Source of the DNA: Pseudoips prasinana
Lineage: Eukaryota; Arthropoda; Insecta; Lepidoptera; Nolidae
Reading direction: 5' to 3'
Length of the DNA stretch: 64,000 nucleotides
NCBI GenBank assembly: GCA_951640165.1
Contig: OX621250.1
Span: 3,162,001-3,226,000 of the forward strand
This document shows, piece by piece, positions 19,410 through 29,405 of the stretch. Within the stretch, counting starts at the first letter, position 1. Every line of letters begins with the position of its first letter. The position numbers and the translations under genes were made by a program. The notes beneath the pieces were generated by a model. It did no database searches and was not told where the DNA came from. It saw only the letters and a program-made list of their open reading frames with translations.

Positions 19410-19717
19410 ATATCTTGACTGCCTCGTTGGTCTAGCGTGTTTACCCGCAGAAAACGAGGTCCTGGGTTCAAATCCCGGGTCGGGCCAAAAAGTGATTTTG
19501 GAACTTTTGTGTGAAAAGAAAAATTTCATCAGCCCGAAGTCTGGGAGTTGGCGGTACTATACCCCCGTGCCTCGTAGAGCACGTAAAGCCGTCGGTCCAG
19601 TACCTGACCTCTTTCCGGTCGTGTCGCTAGGCGTCCCGCGCAGATGGCTATCTATCTATAGCTATATCTCTGTTGTCACGGCCGCCGTGGCCGAAATTCG
19701 GCTAGGAGGACATTAAT
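19410..19717 (+). mobile_element. SINE-B, complete head to tail
   Basis: Head tgactgcctcgttggtctag (box A) and gtcctgggttcaaatcccgg (box B), then gtcgggccaaaaagtgattt, cagcccgaagtctgggagtt, cgtgcctcgtagagcacgta, aagccgtcggtccagtacct, cctctttccggtcgtgtcgc, taggcgtcccgcgcagatgg, and the end gccgccgtggccgaaattcg, gctaggaggacat. An internal deletion removes the atcatgagagtgatggaata block found in other copies. Flanked by ATA-rich runs, so the TSD is unclear. Confidence 0.88.
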
Positions 19718-20425
19718 AAATAATAATAAATAATTACATTATCTTAATTCACGGCGTTTATTATCAAAAATCACACTTATTTTTAGGTTATTTTTAGGTT
19801 TTATTGAGTCGGCTATTTTTCTCCTCTTTGTAAAAACAAAACATAAACAAAAGGCCTCATTTTTCTGCAATTAAATAACACCAAATAAAAAATGGCAGTA
19901 AATTATTGTATCTCAAGCAATACAATAACAGACGTTAAGTTACCGCCTTCAAAACTTTGAGCCAAACGTTTTTCCCGGACGACATTGTTCGGAGACGTCT
20001 CCCGGACACGATTTGTCAATGTTTCTTCGGTGCAAGATAAATGGTCCCCTGATTTCGGACATGTTTCGTCCGAACGTGATATACAGTTGAGAATCACAGA
20101 AAATACAGTTGTCATACAGTAAGAAAACTTCAAGAAGGAGTTTATGAATTCGACTGTTTTTTTTATGTAATGTATGTGATTTATCTGTTTTTGTGACGGT
20201 TAAGAAGGTCTTATAAATTCAAATTGTTTCCTAAAAAGAAAATTGAAGATGATTTTGTTTTTTTTTTTATTATAATTATTGAAAAATAGCCTTTAAGTAA
20301 TCTCCATGCTGCAGCGCCTAAGACACAGAACCAAAAGCATTCTAAAAATAATAGCGGCCCGATTTGACTGCCCCTTTCAGAGATACTGAGTATGGCATTG
20401 GGTCAAAATTTATTGTATTTCGGTT
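19718..20425. other. No recognised feature
   Basis: AT-rich. A minus-strand 76-codon frame at 19903-20133 shows no domain. No repeat is identified. Confidence 0.35.
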
Positions 20426-20429
20426 TAAT

Positions 20430-20526
20430 ATTTGTAAAGAGGTATGCAAAGATCGTGACAAATGGATATCCGTTGTCACTGCCTAACCCTCTGGGTAACA
20501 GGCGTGAGTCTATGTATGTATGTAAA
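20430..20526 (+). mobile_element. LINE C-terminal/3' end with (TATG)n tail
   Basis: agatcgtgacaaatggatat, ccgttgtcactgcctaaccc, tctgggtaacaggcgtgagt, ctatgtatgtatgta. An intact version would read DRxKWxSVVSAYPSGKQA then stop. Related fragments: 35540-35626 (+) and 33368-33425 (-). Confidence 0.55.
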
Positions 20527-21540
20527 CAGTAATTTAACTCTCATCTCAACTAAACTTAGTATATATCTAGCATATATTAGTATAGTTTTAATTCATTGAT
20601 GTCAAATTGTAATTTAAATTTTATTTAATTTTTATACATTAAGTGATTTTGTCTGATTTCACTTAAATTAAATATCACTTTGTTCTACAATACTTAATTT
20701 TATTATATCCTTTTTCCAAATGTTTATTTGTTTCCAAATGTAATATTTATCATCTTATAAAAAAATATCATATTAAGGTATATGTGATCTGAAATAAAGA
20801 TTAATTAATATTAATTGACATTACTAAATATTTTGTCGACTAACAGTAAAATAAAAGAAAAGCCATATAAAAGATAGATTGAAAAAAAACCGTGGCAAAA
20901 ACCTTACAGATATCAATAGTTAAAGAAAGGTCGACATGCATACATAAAAAATTAAAATGACAGAACATGAATTTGGAGTGAATTATTAATAAATAAAATT
21001 GGTAATAAAACAATCAAAGTCTGAGCTTTCATATAACTTCTGTAATGCAATGAATTTGGAGGTCATTTTTTATTTTTTTAACAAAACTTTCTATCCTGAT
21101 ACGAGACATTCTGTGGCAGAATTTTCTTTTGCACGTTCGATTTGAGGAAGATGTATGATTTGAGAAAGGCAGCCTGAGTTACTTACTAATATTGAAAAAA
21201 GAACAAGAAAATATTTACTTCATAAGGAATGATGTGGGAATAAATTGATTTTGGCACTTTTCGTTTTCTATTTTAGCATTTATACAGTACAACTCTTCTT
21301 CGATCACATCCGCGTGGTATAATCCAATCGATCGGGCCTTTGTGCACAGGAGATACAACGGTGCAACTCCTGCACCGAACAATGTTTATTTCAAAGTAGG
21401 TTTGTTGTTTAGTTTGTTTTGTTGAACTTTGGTGCGTAATGCAGACTCTTGCAAATGGCAACGTTATATAAAACTTTTGGGTGAGGCCAGTGGACGAATT
21501 CAGGCTGATGGTATAATGGAAGCGACAACAAAGTTCACAA
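20527..21540. other. No recognised feature
   Basis: AT-rich intergenic sequence. Minus-strand and plus-strand short frames near 21273-21540 have no recognisable content. Confidence 0.35.
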
Positions 21541-21705
21541 AAATCTTAATGCGGTTCACCGAATACGTCATCTACTCACCAAGTTTCAACAGTACAGCTC
21601 TTATAGTTTCGGAAAAAAGTGGCTGTGACATACGGACGGGCAGACAGACAGACAGACATGACGAAACTATAAGGGTTCCGTATTTTGGTTACGGAACCCT
21701 AAAAA
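21541..21705 (+). mobile_element. Family G repeat, 3' end
   Basis: taatgcggttcaccgaatac, aagtttcaacagtacagctc, ttatagtttcggaaaaaagt, ggctgtgacatacggacggg, a CAGA run, tataagggttccgtattttg, ttacggaaccctaaaaa. The 3' half matches 58360-58493. Note gggttccgta and its complement tacggaaccc only ~15 bp apart at the end. Confidence 0.75.
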
Positions 21706-21784
21706 TGGTTTTTAATCACGTAGACTTAAAAAAGCATTTCTGAATAGTCAGGACATATTCTTTGTAGGGTACATGTGTGAAGTA

Positions 21785-22158
21785 TAATAATAATGTCCTC
21801 CTAGCCGAATTTCAGCCACGGCGGCCAGTCTCAATAGAGATTAGCCATCTGCGAGGAACATATCATACTGCACAATTGTGTGCGTAAACACAGGAGCACT
21901 TTCTATTCCATCTCATGATCCGATGGAACGCCTAGCGACGCGATCGGAAAGAGGTCAGGTGCAGGACCCATGGCTTTACGTGCTCTCCGAGGCACGGGGT
22001 TATAATACTACCAATGCCCAAACTTCAGGCTGATGCTGAGATGTTTTTCTTTTTACAGAAAAGTCCAAAATCACTTTTGTCCCTACCTGGGATTTGAACC
22101 CAGGACCTCGTTATCTGCGGGTCAACACGCTCCCACTAGACCAAAGAAGCAGTGTGGG
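21785..22158 (-). mobile_element. SINE-B, full length
   Basis: On the minus strand: box A tttggtctagtgggagcgtg, box B gggttcaaatcccaggtagg, body words ctgatgctgag / gcctgaagtttgggc, cccgtgcctcggagagcacg, taaagccatgggtcctgcac and ctgacctctttccgatcgcg, and the end gccgtggctgaaattcggct, aggaggacat. The body is complete including the bipartite centre. Confidence 0.88.
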
Positions 22159-22229
22159 CAGGCGCAGGCGGTGACCTTTAAATTTTTTTAACACGGAATT
22201 ACAAACATAAAATGTTGTAAATCACTAGG

Positions 22230-22335
22230 AAGTGGAACATATATGTAGATTTAAAAAAATAGGTTTTTATTCACGGAGACTTAAAAAAAGCGCTTGTAAA
22301 TAGTCAGAACGTGTTTGTAGTAATATAATATAATT
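22230..22335 (-). mobile_element. Family A 3' end, short copy
   Basis: aggtttttattcacggagac, ttaaaaaaagcgcttgtaaa, tagtcagaacgtgtttgtag, taatata. Orientation opposite to 293-437. Confidence 0.7.
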
Positions 22336-22369
22336 TTTATAGTTTTATCATGCGATAAAACTAAAAAAA

Positions 22370-22592
22370 AAATTTTGATGTACATTACCATGCAAACTTT
22401 CACCGAAAATTGGTTCGAAGAAGATCTAGTAAGTGGTTTTTTTTAATACGTCATAAATCGTAACCGCAATTTACCTTTCATTCAATCAACTCAAAAATAA
22501 AACAATAAAAAAGAAACGTATTTTGTTACTACCTGCTACGGAACCCTTCATGGGCGAGTCCGACTTGCACTTGGCCGCTTTTTTAATAAAAT
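22370..22592 (-). mobile_element. Family G repeat, 5' part
   Basis: On the minus strand: aagcggccaagtgcaagtcg, gactcgcccatgaagggttc, cgtagcaggtag, gagttgattgaatgaaaggt, aaattgcggttacgatttat, gaccaattttcggtgaaagt, ttgcatggtaatgtacatc. This is the 5' half as in 57918-58105. Confidence 0.75.
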
Positions 22593-23430
22593 TTAATTAA
22601 TAATAATAAGGCACCATTTTTGTGTGTTGACCGAATAATAACAAAAACAATAAAATCCCAAGCACTTTTGCCACTTAAATAATCATAAATTTTGTTATAT
22701 TACCTGCAATATAATTTGGCTTCAATAATTCTTTCAAACTTATTTGTAGGCAATTCTCATATACCATTACGAAGTTTGTTATAGAATCTTATATATTCCG
22801 GGTAATATGACATGTGATGTATCAAATATTTATAAATGATTACAGTAAGTAGCATTATTACCGGATAATACTAACCAAAACGATATGTAGTTTCGGAGAT
22901 ATCTTCGTTATTACCGCGTGGCCCGTCCAGCCCACCACGTTACTATTACGTGCTTATTTTCAATAGATGGCGTTACTGCCGATTTATAAGTCGCAATGGT
23001 TTCGTTCACAATCCGAATGGTTATAATCGCACCGCCTGCGATAGTATCTGAAAATACTCGCAAAAATTGCTATAATTCTGAAATTTTTAAAGTTGTACAC
23101 TTATGTACGGCAAAAAACGAATATGAAACGACGAGGTGTTATATTTATATACCTTGGTATGTTATATTTATTGAAGTGAAAACATCATTAGGGGCGCTGT
23201 GCTCTTTTTATGAAGGGTAAAAAAAAATTAAACTTGCGTCAGGACACATGACCTGATCGAATATTCGTAAGATGGAGGGTCCTTTTTTTAATTCACACTG
23301 GCCGTTTATATGCGCACATGACCGCAGCATTTTTAAAGTGAAAACTTATTTAGCGGCGTTGTGCACTTTTTAAGACGCTTTAAAGCTTCACTTGTTACTA
23401 TGTGTATGTAAGAAATTCTTGGAAGCTTAA
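22593..23430. other. No gene; weak internal duplication around 23050-23380
   Basis: The phrases gaagtgaaaacatcattagg, ggcgctgtgctctttttatg (about 23173) and agtgaaaacttatttagcgg, cgttgtgcactttttaagac (about 23338) are related and may belong to the same old repeat as the minisatellite that follows. No conserved coding frame. Confidence 0.35.
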
Positions 23431-23439
23431 TTTGACCCA

Positions 23440-23835
23440 CTTCCCGGTCTCCAATTAGGATAAAATTTTGCACACGCTCTGAATTCTGATGACAATACAT
23501 GACTAGCTAAGAAACGTCATTAAAAATCCAATATGGCGGCCTCCACAAGATGGCGGACTGGCTGTTTGAGATCCACCCCCATGATATGGGTATCAAATGA
23601 AAGGGTTTGCTGTCAGGAATACGAAAGTATTCACGTGACTTAAATCCAATATGGCGGACAGGCTATTTGAAATGTACCCCCATGATATGGGTGTCAAATG
23701 AAAGTGTTTGCTGTCAGGAATATGTAAAAAATAGTCACGTGACTTAAATCCAACATGGCGGACATCCAAGATGGCGGATTGGCTATTTGAAATGCACCCC
23801 CATGATATGAGTATTAAATGAAGGGGTTTAAGTGC
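23440..23835. repeat. ATGGCGG minisatellite, ~110-bp unit, about 3 copies
   Basis: Each unit has aaatccaatatggcgg, ggctatttgaaatg, acccccatgatatgggtatc, aaatgaaaggg, tttgctgtcaggaata and cacgtgactt. Units start near 23526, 23640 and 23746. A lead-in (tttgacccacttcccggtct, aaaattttgcacacg) lies upstream. The motif ATATGGGTATCAAATGAAAGGG is shared with the array at 28262-28700 read on the other strand. Confidence 0.85.
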
Positions 23836-23939
23836 GTGCTAAAAGCGTGTTTTTAGTTTTAAACTATTATATAATTATTTCTTAATTATGTTAGATTTTT
23901 ATAGCCAACTGCCAAACCAAAATAATAATTGCTAATAAT

Positions 23940-24050
23940 AAAGACTCATAATAATTGCTTCCTCCACATGGTGGGAATAAATTGTAAAAATAGAACTTAT
24001 TTTTACAATTTATTCCCACCATGTGGAGGAAGCAATTATTATGAGTCTTT
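23940..24050. repeat. Perfect hairpin, 53-bp arms, 5-nt loop
   Basis: aaagactcataataattgct..aaaaata (23940-23992), loop gaact, exact complement tatttttacaatttattccc..gtcttt (23998-24050). No mismatch seen by eye across 53 bp. Confidence 0.93.
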
Positions 24051-24286
24051 ACCGCCCAAAGTAGAATATATATGTATAATGTGAATATAATTATGTACAA
24101 AAAAAAAGTAAAGTTTAACGGCAGTCCCCAAAGACTAAGACAAAGAAACTTAAAAAATTCGGGACGGTCTTTAGGGACTGAAGTTAAACTGTATTTATTA
24201 TTTTAACTGTTATTATTTTATTAAATTTCTGAATAGTTCTTTCTACCTCTATATTAAACTAAGAATTCAATATTAATATTACTTTT

Positions 24287-24326
24287 GTTTAGCAGTGGAC
24301 GTCTTTCGGCTTTGATCTTACCGTTC
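24287..24326 (+). mobile_element. RTE LINE 3' tail fragment
   Basis: tttgtttagcagtggacgtc, tttcggctttgatctta: the gcagtggacgtctttcggctgatg end of RTE-type LINEs. Confidence 0.55.
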
Positions 24327-24377
24327 TGTGGAGTCAATTAACTGCGGAGGAATTTCCGATCTGGTATGATATGGCAA

Positions 24378-24482
24378 ACTTCAAGAAGCCAGCCTTGTTT
24401 TACTTAGAGGCCGGCAATGCATTTGTGGACCCTCTGGATTTTGTGACTGTCCATGGGCGGCGGTGTTCAGTTACTGGTTTAA
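24378..24482 (+). mobile_element. ggccggcaacgc LINE 3' end, interrupted
   Basis: ttcaagaagccagccttgtt, gaggccggcaatgcatttgt, ggaccctctggattttgtga, ctgtccatgggcggcggtgt. Its end is broken by the TTAA-flanked element at 24483. Confidence 0.65.
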
Positions 24483-24777
24483 GTATATGCGACAAAACTG
24501 TACTGTGGCTCATCATAATTCGAATGCACGCTTGTGAGACACACAGAAGATCGAAATCTCGCTAAACGATCAATAGGTTTAGGTTTGGTTTGGTACGGTT
24601 AGGTTAGAACATGACAAAACAATGCACGAGCCGAGCGAGCGAAGCGAGCTTGCCGCGGCAGCGGCTGGCGAAGTGCCAGTAAGCCAATCGCTTTTTACGA
24701 GATGTCGATCTTCAGTATGTCGCATAAGCTTGCATTCGAACTATGGTGAGTCGCAGTACACTTTTGTTGCATAAGCG
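24483..24777. mobile_element. MITE with ~90-bp TIRs and TTAA flanks
   Basis: Left arm tatgcgacaaaactgtactg, tggctcatcataattcgaat, gcacgcttgtgag, gaagatcgaaatctcg. The right arm as reverse complement: tatgcaacaaaagtgtactg, cgactcaccatagttcgaat, gcaagcttatgcg, gaagatcgacatctcg. TTAA stands at 24479-24482 and 24778-24781, the target duplication typical of piggyBac-type elements. The interior has a GAGCGAGCGAAGCGAGC run. No coding sequence. The extreme terminal bases do not match perfectly, so the superfamily is tentative. Confidence 0.7.
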
Positions 24778-24781
24778 TTAA

Positions 24782-25384
24782 TCGCATCAGCCTTAATCGA
24801 ACATCCATTTGTCGAGCTCACGTAGTACACCCTACTGGTTTGGTATCTGGTAAACCGTTTGCCTATATATTCTATAAAATATCCCTAGTATCGAGACTTA
24901 AATGCGTGTAGAAAATTTTAATCGATAAAATCGAGGTTCTGTATTCTCTTAATTCATCTTCAAAAATTGAACTGATTTCTTTACTAATTAATCTTTATTG
25001 CACACAAAAGACACAGTTAAAGAAGTATAGTTATAAAATTCATGTACAGATGCAAGCACATCCAGTTACCCCAATCTGCCAAAGGATAATGCTCATGGAT
25101 ATATGGAATCCCGTACCATCTTGCATCAAATTCAAACGTTGTTTTTAAGAGACTATACTTATCATACTAACTCCTACAGAAGTTCTCTTTGTAAAGAAAA
25201 TCCGGGTTTCGGAGTTATTTTATAAAAACGTAAATAACTAACCTAACCTAAAAAGTGTGATTATAGGTAGGTACCCTCAGAAAAAGATTAGTTAGGAAAT
25301 ACAAGGTGCCTGTTATTCTTATATATTCAAAGTGTAAAATAAGATCTGCTTACCTGATTAGGAGTTAATCATTGGAGTAGACCG
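24782..25384. other. No recognised feature
   Basis: AT-rich intergenic sequence, nothing identified. Confidence 0.35.
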
Positions 25385-25560
25385 CCCGCAAAAATGTGCA
25401 CATGCAAGAAGGACAATATAAAAAAGCAAATTACATGTACCAGTACGATACCCTACACGTGTTTTAGTCCTCCTCGGACCATTCTAAAGAGCTGCTAACT
25501 CGTTGAGTGCTCGAATGAGACTAATTCGAGCACTCGAAGAGTTAGCAGGCATGATTAAAC
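25385..25560. repeat. Family D repeat with imperfect hairpin
   Basis: Contains cgcaaaaatgtgcacatgca, gcaaattacatgtaccagta, cgataccctacacgtgtttt, agtcctcctcggaccat, then the inverted pair ctgctaactcgttgagtgct..cgaat (25492-25516) and attcgagcactcgaagagtt..agcag (25524-25548) with a 7-nt loop and two mismatches. Related pieces are at 17751-17895 and 61345-61445. Confidence 0.6.
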
Positions 25561-26099
25561 TGATTGTATTTTGATTGTTATGGATTTCCTAGTAGGTAAC
25601 GCCTAGTAAGTAACGCCTGATTCCTGATAGGCGGAAAACTCTTGTATTCCTTCGTTTCAGTAAAGGTTTCGTAATCGTGGTTTTAGTTTTTTTTTTCTTT
25701 TTGTTTTATGTATGTACATTTAAACGTTGTTTGTGAAATGAAAGGAGCATTTCGTCGTTACAAATGTGACTATGGTGATAAGTGTCAAAAATTCTTGTAA
25801 CCTTGATTTTACCAAAACGTGGAACAATAACTGATTGTAGTAAAACTTAAAAGCGGTTGTAGTATGTATATAAGCGAGTATAATTCCGCCATTACAAAAA
25901 CAAACGGTCGAAATTACTGTTTAACGATGTCATTTGAAACGCATAACTGTTCTGTTTTGTCTCCAAATTGTTTTTATTCCAGTTTAAAATATTGTTAAAT
26001 GTTATTGTGTTCTGATTTCGGTACTACCTATTTGTTACACGTTTATATAGAGTGGGTAATCTTACGATTATTGTAAAGGAAAAGCGATAAATGGGCACA
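25561..26099. other. No recognised feature
   Basis: AT-rich intergenic sequence with a T run near 25687. Nothing identified. Confidence 0.35.
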
Positions 26100-26320
26100 A
26101 TATGGGCTTTAAATCATGATGTCTTAACAAAAGCCTCTCCAAAGGAATTCCACCATACAGTTGTGTCTATCATTCGAAGGGATATGTCATAATCGCCACG
26201 CTTGGCAGACGGCTTGATGTTCGGAGTATGATGGTCATAGTACACAGATAGACGCTGCTGCCCGTTATCTGGGAAATATTTCCTCGCGACTACTTCTACG
26301 CTCCCCCGCGAAATGAATAA
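26100..26320 (-). mobile_element. RTE-type LINE 3' UTR
   Basis: gggatatgtcataatcgcca, cgcttggcagacggcttg, gtatgatggtcatagtacac, agatagacgctgctgcccgt, tatttcctcgcgactacttc, tacgctcccccgcga. The same block order occurs at 38954-39183 and 56696-56956. Confidence 0.75.
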
Positions 26321-26370
26321 AAAACAAAAAAAAGTCAGTGGTTACTTAAGTTACAGAGTAGTATTATTAT

Positions 26371-26598
26371 TTTTATATACTGTGGACACGGGTCTCATCG
26401 CGATAAATATTTAGGTAAATCATTACCTTGTTTACCCGACGTTTCGGCATGGATTGCACCAGCCGTGGTCACGGGTCGACTGGTGTGGCTCGGTAGCGTA
26501 GTCTCCGTGAAGCTCGGGTTTCGGTATCTACCCTCGCATGGTCTTAATATTTTTCATTTTCCTTTACGAAACTGTCGGTACACACGACACTAATGACA
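26371..26598 (-). mobile_element. Penelope-like element 3' end with 12-bp TSD
   Basis: Reverse complement of the last ~225 bp of the element at 12455-13247, including tactgtggacacgggtctca, cccgacgtttcggcatggat, gaccacggctggt region and gtgtcgtgtgtaccgacagt. TAGTATTATTAT stands at both 26359-26370 and 26599-26610, a direct repeat consistent with a target-site duplication. Inserted into a family A sequence. It covers the C-terminal basic tail and 3' noncoding part only. Confidence 0.82.
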
Positions 26599-26890
26599 TA
26601 GTATTATTATGGCGGACCATGTGTTTATAACGACGGTGGAGGCAGCATTGAGGCAGTTGAGGCGCATTGAATCCAGTGGTATGCTACCACTGGATTCAGT
26701 GCGCCTCAACTGCCTCTTGAAACCGGTAGTAGCAACACCCGCTAATTTATTTTGCGGGGTCTTCTCAGTTGAGGCGCTTTGAATTGCATTACTTGGTCTT
26801 GATGACATAGTATTATTATGGCGGACCATGTGTTTATAACGACGGTGGAGGCAGCATTGAGGCAGTTGAGGCGCATTGAATCCAGTGGTA
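26593..26890. repeat. 89-bp direct duplication with inverted copy between
   Basis: atgacatagtattattatgg..ccagtggta occurs at 26593-26681 and, apparently identical, at 26802-26890. Directly after the first copy, 26685-26733 is the reverse complement of family A sequence next to the second copy (gaggcagttgaggcgca, aatccagtggta, actaccggtttcaa). The first copy thus forms a hairpin with arms 26650-26681 and 26685-26716, a 3-nt loop and one mismatch. Confidence 0.85.
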
Positions 26891-27035
26891 GCATACCACT
26901 ATGTGTTGCTACTACCGGTTTCAACACGGCCCAGTTGAAATGGTCCGGCGAAACATACTCAAGGCATATATATGAGATTTGGTCGAATTAATGAAACTAT
27001 TTAGCAGCAATAATTATTTAATACAATATTTGCTC
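26817..27035 (-). mobile_element. Family A, upstream part
   Basis: ggcggaccatgtgtttataa, cgacggtggaggcagcattg, tactaccggtttcaacacgg, cccagttgaaatggtccggc, gagatttggtcgaatta, atttgctcgatcggtt: the upstream (5') half of family A in the same order as 29140-29370. Followed head-to-tail by another copy. Confidence 0.75.
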
Positions 27036-27262
27036 GATCGGTTAAATAAAATAAAATAAAAAAGGTTTTTATTCACGTAGACTTTAAAAAAGCGCTTGTA
27101 AATAGTCAGAACATGTTTGTAGTAGTATAGTTGTATTAATTATTATTTCTAGTAACATAGATATTTCGGTACACATTGTATTGATTGGATGAAAATATTT
27201 ATAAAATTTATTTTATTATAGCAATGATATTTAGCTAGCTTGTATCAAGTAGGTTGTCTGGT
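27036..27262 (-). mobile_element. Family A 3' end
   Basis: (aaata)n, aaaggtttttattcacgtag, actttaaaaaagcgcttgta, aatagtcagaacatgtttgt, agtagtatag, tttctagtaacatagatatt, gatatttagctagcttgtat. Truncated near 27262. Confidence 0.8.
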
Positions 27263-27544
27263 TTAGTATTTATTTAAGGTTTAATTCAACGAGATTAATT
27301 ACGAAGAGAAAATAAAAACGTCCAACCAATTATAGCGGACCATTGATACATACTTACAATATTGTGATCACAGGGAAACAGAAAATTATTATAGCCTACA
27401 TAACAATTGTTTTAAATCGTAGAGAAATTCAATTTCTTTTCAAAATTGTTTATTGTACACAGAAACTAGCATGAGGCGAGCTTAGCAATATGAGTGTTCT
27501 TTTCAGCAAGCTTTTAACAGAGGAGACATGTGTAAAAATATTGT
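27263..27544. other. No recognised feature
   Basis: AT-rich spacer with no identified repeat. Confidence 0.35.
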
Positions 27545-28240
27545 ATAAAATAAAATAAATAAAAATTGGTAAAAAATCTTTCTAAGTTTTTATGTTAAAC
27601 ATAAAGTAAGGTTTTATGTTAAACATACCTACATTGTAATGTTTAAGATATGTAGGTACTAAAAGCTAAAAATAATAAAATAGATACAGTCGTGGGCATT
27701 ATAAACTTATGCATAGACTAGAATAAAATAAAACCGTGGGGCACGTCAATTGTCTACAATTATCGATTAAAATGTACTATAGAAGAATCGTTTAATTCGT
27801 CGTTAGGCAGTTGGCCCCCCGACGGTGAGTAAATTACTTACTATTTTCTTGCTCATTGAAAGTCCGATAGTTATACATTCCATGTAAACAAAAGAGATGT
27901 TGCAAATAGTTTATCGTTGAACGTTCATACTGCTGGCTCGCTTCACTACTCGTAGTTTGTCTTTAATCGACTGAACTTATGATTAAAGTAAACACTCGCT
28001 CAACACTATGAAACCCTAAAACTTGCTTATAGTCGAGCTCGCTAGCTTGACGTGCCCCACGGTTTTATTTTAGTCTAGTCTATGCATATGTTTATACTGC
28101 CCACGACTGTATCTATTTTTTAGCTTTTAGTACATATATTAAACATTACAATGTAGGTATGTTTAACATAAAACCGTTTAACTTAAAAAGTTTTTTTACA
28201 AATTTTTATTTCCTAGTTTTTAGTTTTTTTTTATATTTCG
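27545..28240. mobile_element. Foldback element, ~200-bp arms, ~690 bp
   Basis: Left arm: tttatgttaaacatacctac, attgtaatgtttaa, actaaaagctaaaaa, agatacagtcgtgggca, tatgcatagactaga, aaaataaaaccgtggggcac, gtca. The right arm holds the same words as reverse complement between about 28010 and 28240 (gacgtgccccacggttttat, tgcccacgactgtatct, tagcttttagta, caatgtaggtatgtttaaca). The inner ~250 bp carry no reading frame. Arms are long and >85% matching by eye. The TSD and superfamily are not resolved. Confidence 0.78.
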
Positions 28241-28261
28241 TTATTATTCTACTTGTCAAGC

Positions 28262-28700
28262 CCTTTTCTTTGATACCCATATTGATGGGATTGATAAAAA
28301 AATAGGTTATCAGCCATTTGGTAGCGGCGGCCATCTTAAATTTCAATTTTGCATAGTAAATTGTGTTCTACTTATTCAGCCCTTTCATTTGATACCCATA
28401 TTGATGGGATAGATAAAACCTAGGTTATCCGCCATTTTGTAGAGGCGGCCATTTTGGATTTCAATTTGGTATAGTACATTGTATTCTACTTGTTGAGCCC
28501 TTTCATTTGATACCCATATTGTAGGGATTGATAAAACCTCGGTTATCCGCCATTTTTTTGCGGCGGCCATCTTGGATTTCAATTTTGTATAATACATTGT
28601 ATTCTACTTGTTGAGCCCTTTCATTTGATACCCAAATTGTAGGGATTGAAAAAACCCTAGGTTATCCGCCATTTTGTAGCGGCGGCCATATTGGATTTAC
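28262..28700. repeat. ATGGCGG-type minisatellite, ~118-bp unit, 4 copies
   Basis: Each unit has ccctttcatttgatacccat, attgatgggattgataaaac, ctaggttatccgccattttg, tagcggcggccatcttggat, ttcaattttg and catagtacattgtattctac. Units start near 28262, 28380, 28498 and 28615. Right flank: accaaatttcagatcaatcg, gtcaacaggaagggggtcaa. On the reverse strand it shares GGGTATCAAATGAAAGGG and ATGGCGG with 23440-23835. The antisense frame of 70 codons is an effect of the repeat. Confidence 0.88.
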
Positions 28701-28854
28701 AATGAAACAGAATTTATTTAATTGTATTGTCACCAGAACTAGAAGTGTGTACCAAATTTCAGATCAATCGGTCAACAGGAAGGGGGTCAAATATCAGTTA
28801 CTAAATTTGACATAAGAATAAAAAATAAAACAAACGGGGTAAGCTAAATTAAAC

Positions 28855-29405
28855 CGTTTAAAAAGGTTTTTATTCACGTAGACTTTAAAAAAGCGCTTGT
28901 AAATAGTCAGAACATGTTTGTAGTAATATAGTTGTATACATTGTTATTTCTAGTAACATAGATATTTAGGTACACATTGTATGAAAACATTTATACAATT
29001 TATTTTATTATAGCATTGATATTTAGCTAGCTCGTATCAAGTTATTGTCAAGAGATTATGTTTAATTATCTAGTTTAAGTCTTAATATTTTTACTACATA
29101 TTGTCAATGGTTCTGTCTATATTAAGGTATTATTATTATGATGGACCTTGTGTTAATAACGACGGTCGCGCTTTAATGCTACCACCGGATCCAATGCGCC
29201 CCAACTGAGAAGACCCAGCGAAACAAACTCAGTGGGTTCATCTACTACCGGTTTCAACACGACCCAGTTGAGACGGTCCGCAAAACCGACTCAAGCGGGC
29301 ATGAACACGGGATTTGGTCCAATTAGAGTAACTAATTATTTAGTTGGCAAACACAATATATGCTCGATCGGTTGTCTGAATGCTTATTATTTTAGATTAT
29401 ATTTA
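28855..29405 (-). mobile_element. Family A, longest copy
   Basis: From the tail inward: aaaaggtttttattcacgta, gcgcttgtaaatagtcagaa, catgtttgtag, atatttaggtacacattgta, gatatttagctagctcgtat, caagttattgtcaagagatt, ttctgtctatattaagg, gaccttgtgttaataacgac, ggtcgcgctttaatgctacc, actaccggtttcaacacgac, atgctcgatcggttg. This copy gives the family's order of blocks. Upstream words (ggcccagttgaga) look like decayed coding but no frame holds. Confidence 0.8.

Noticed and set aside
22996..23220. 74-codon plus-strand frame
   Set aside because: No domain, no conserved copy with the frame kept, AT-rich flanks; likely chance.
28262..28700. CRISPR array
   Set aside because: Tandem units are contiguous ~118-bp repeats without spacers, in a eukaryotic TE-rich context.
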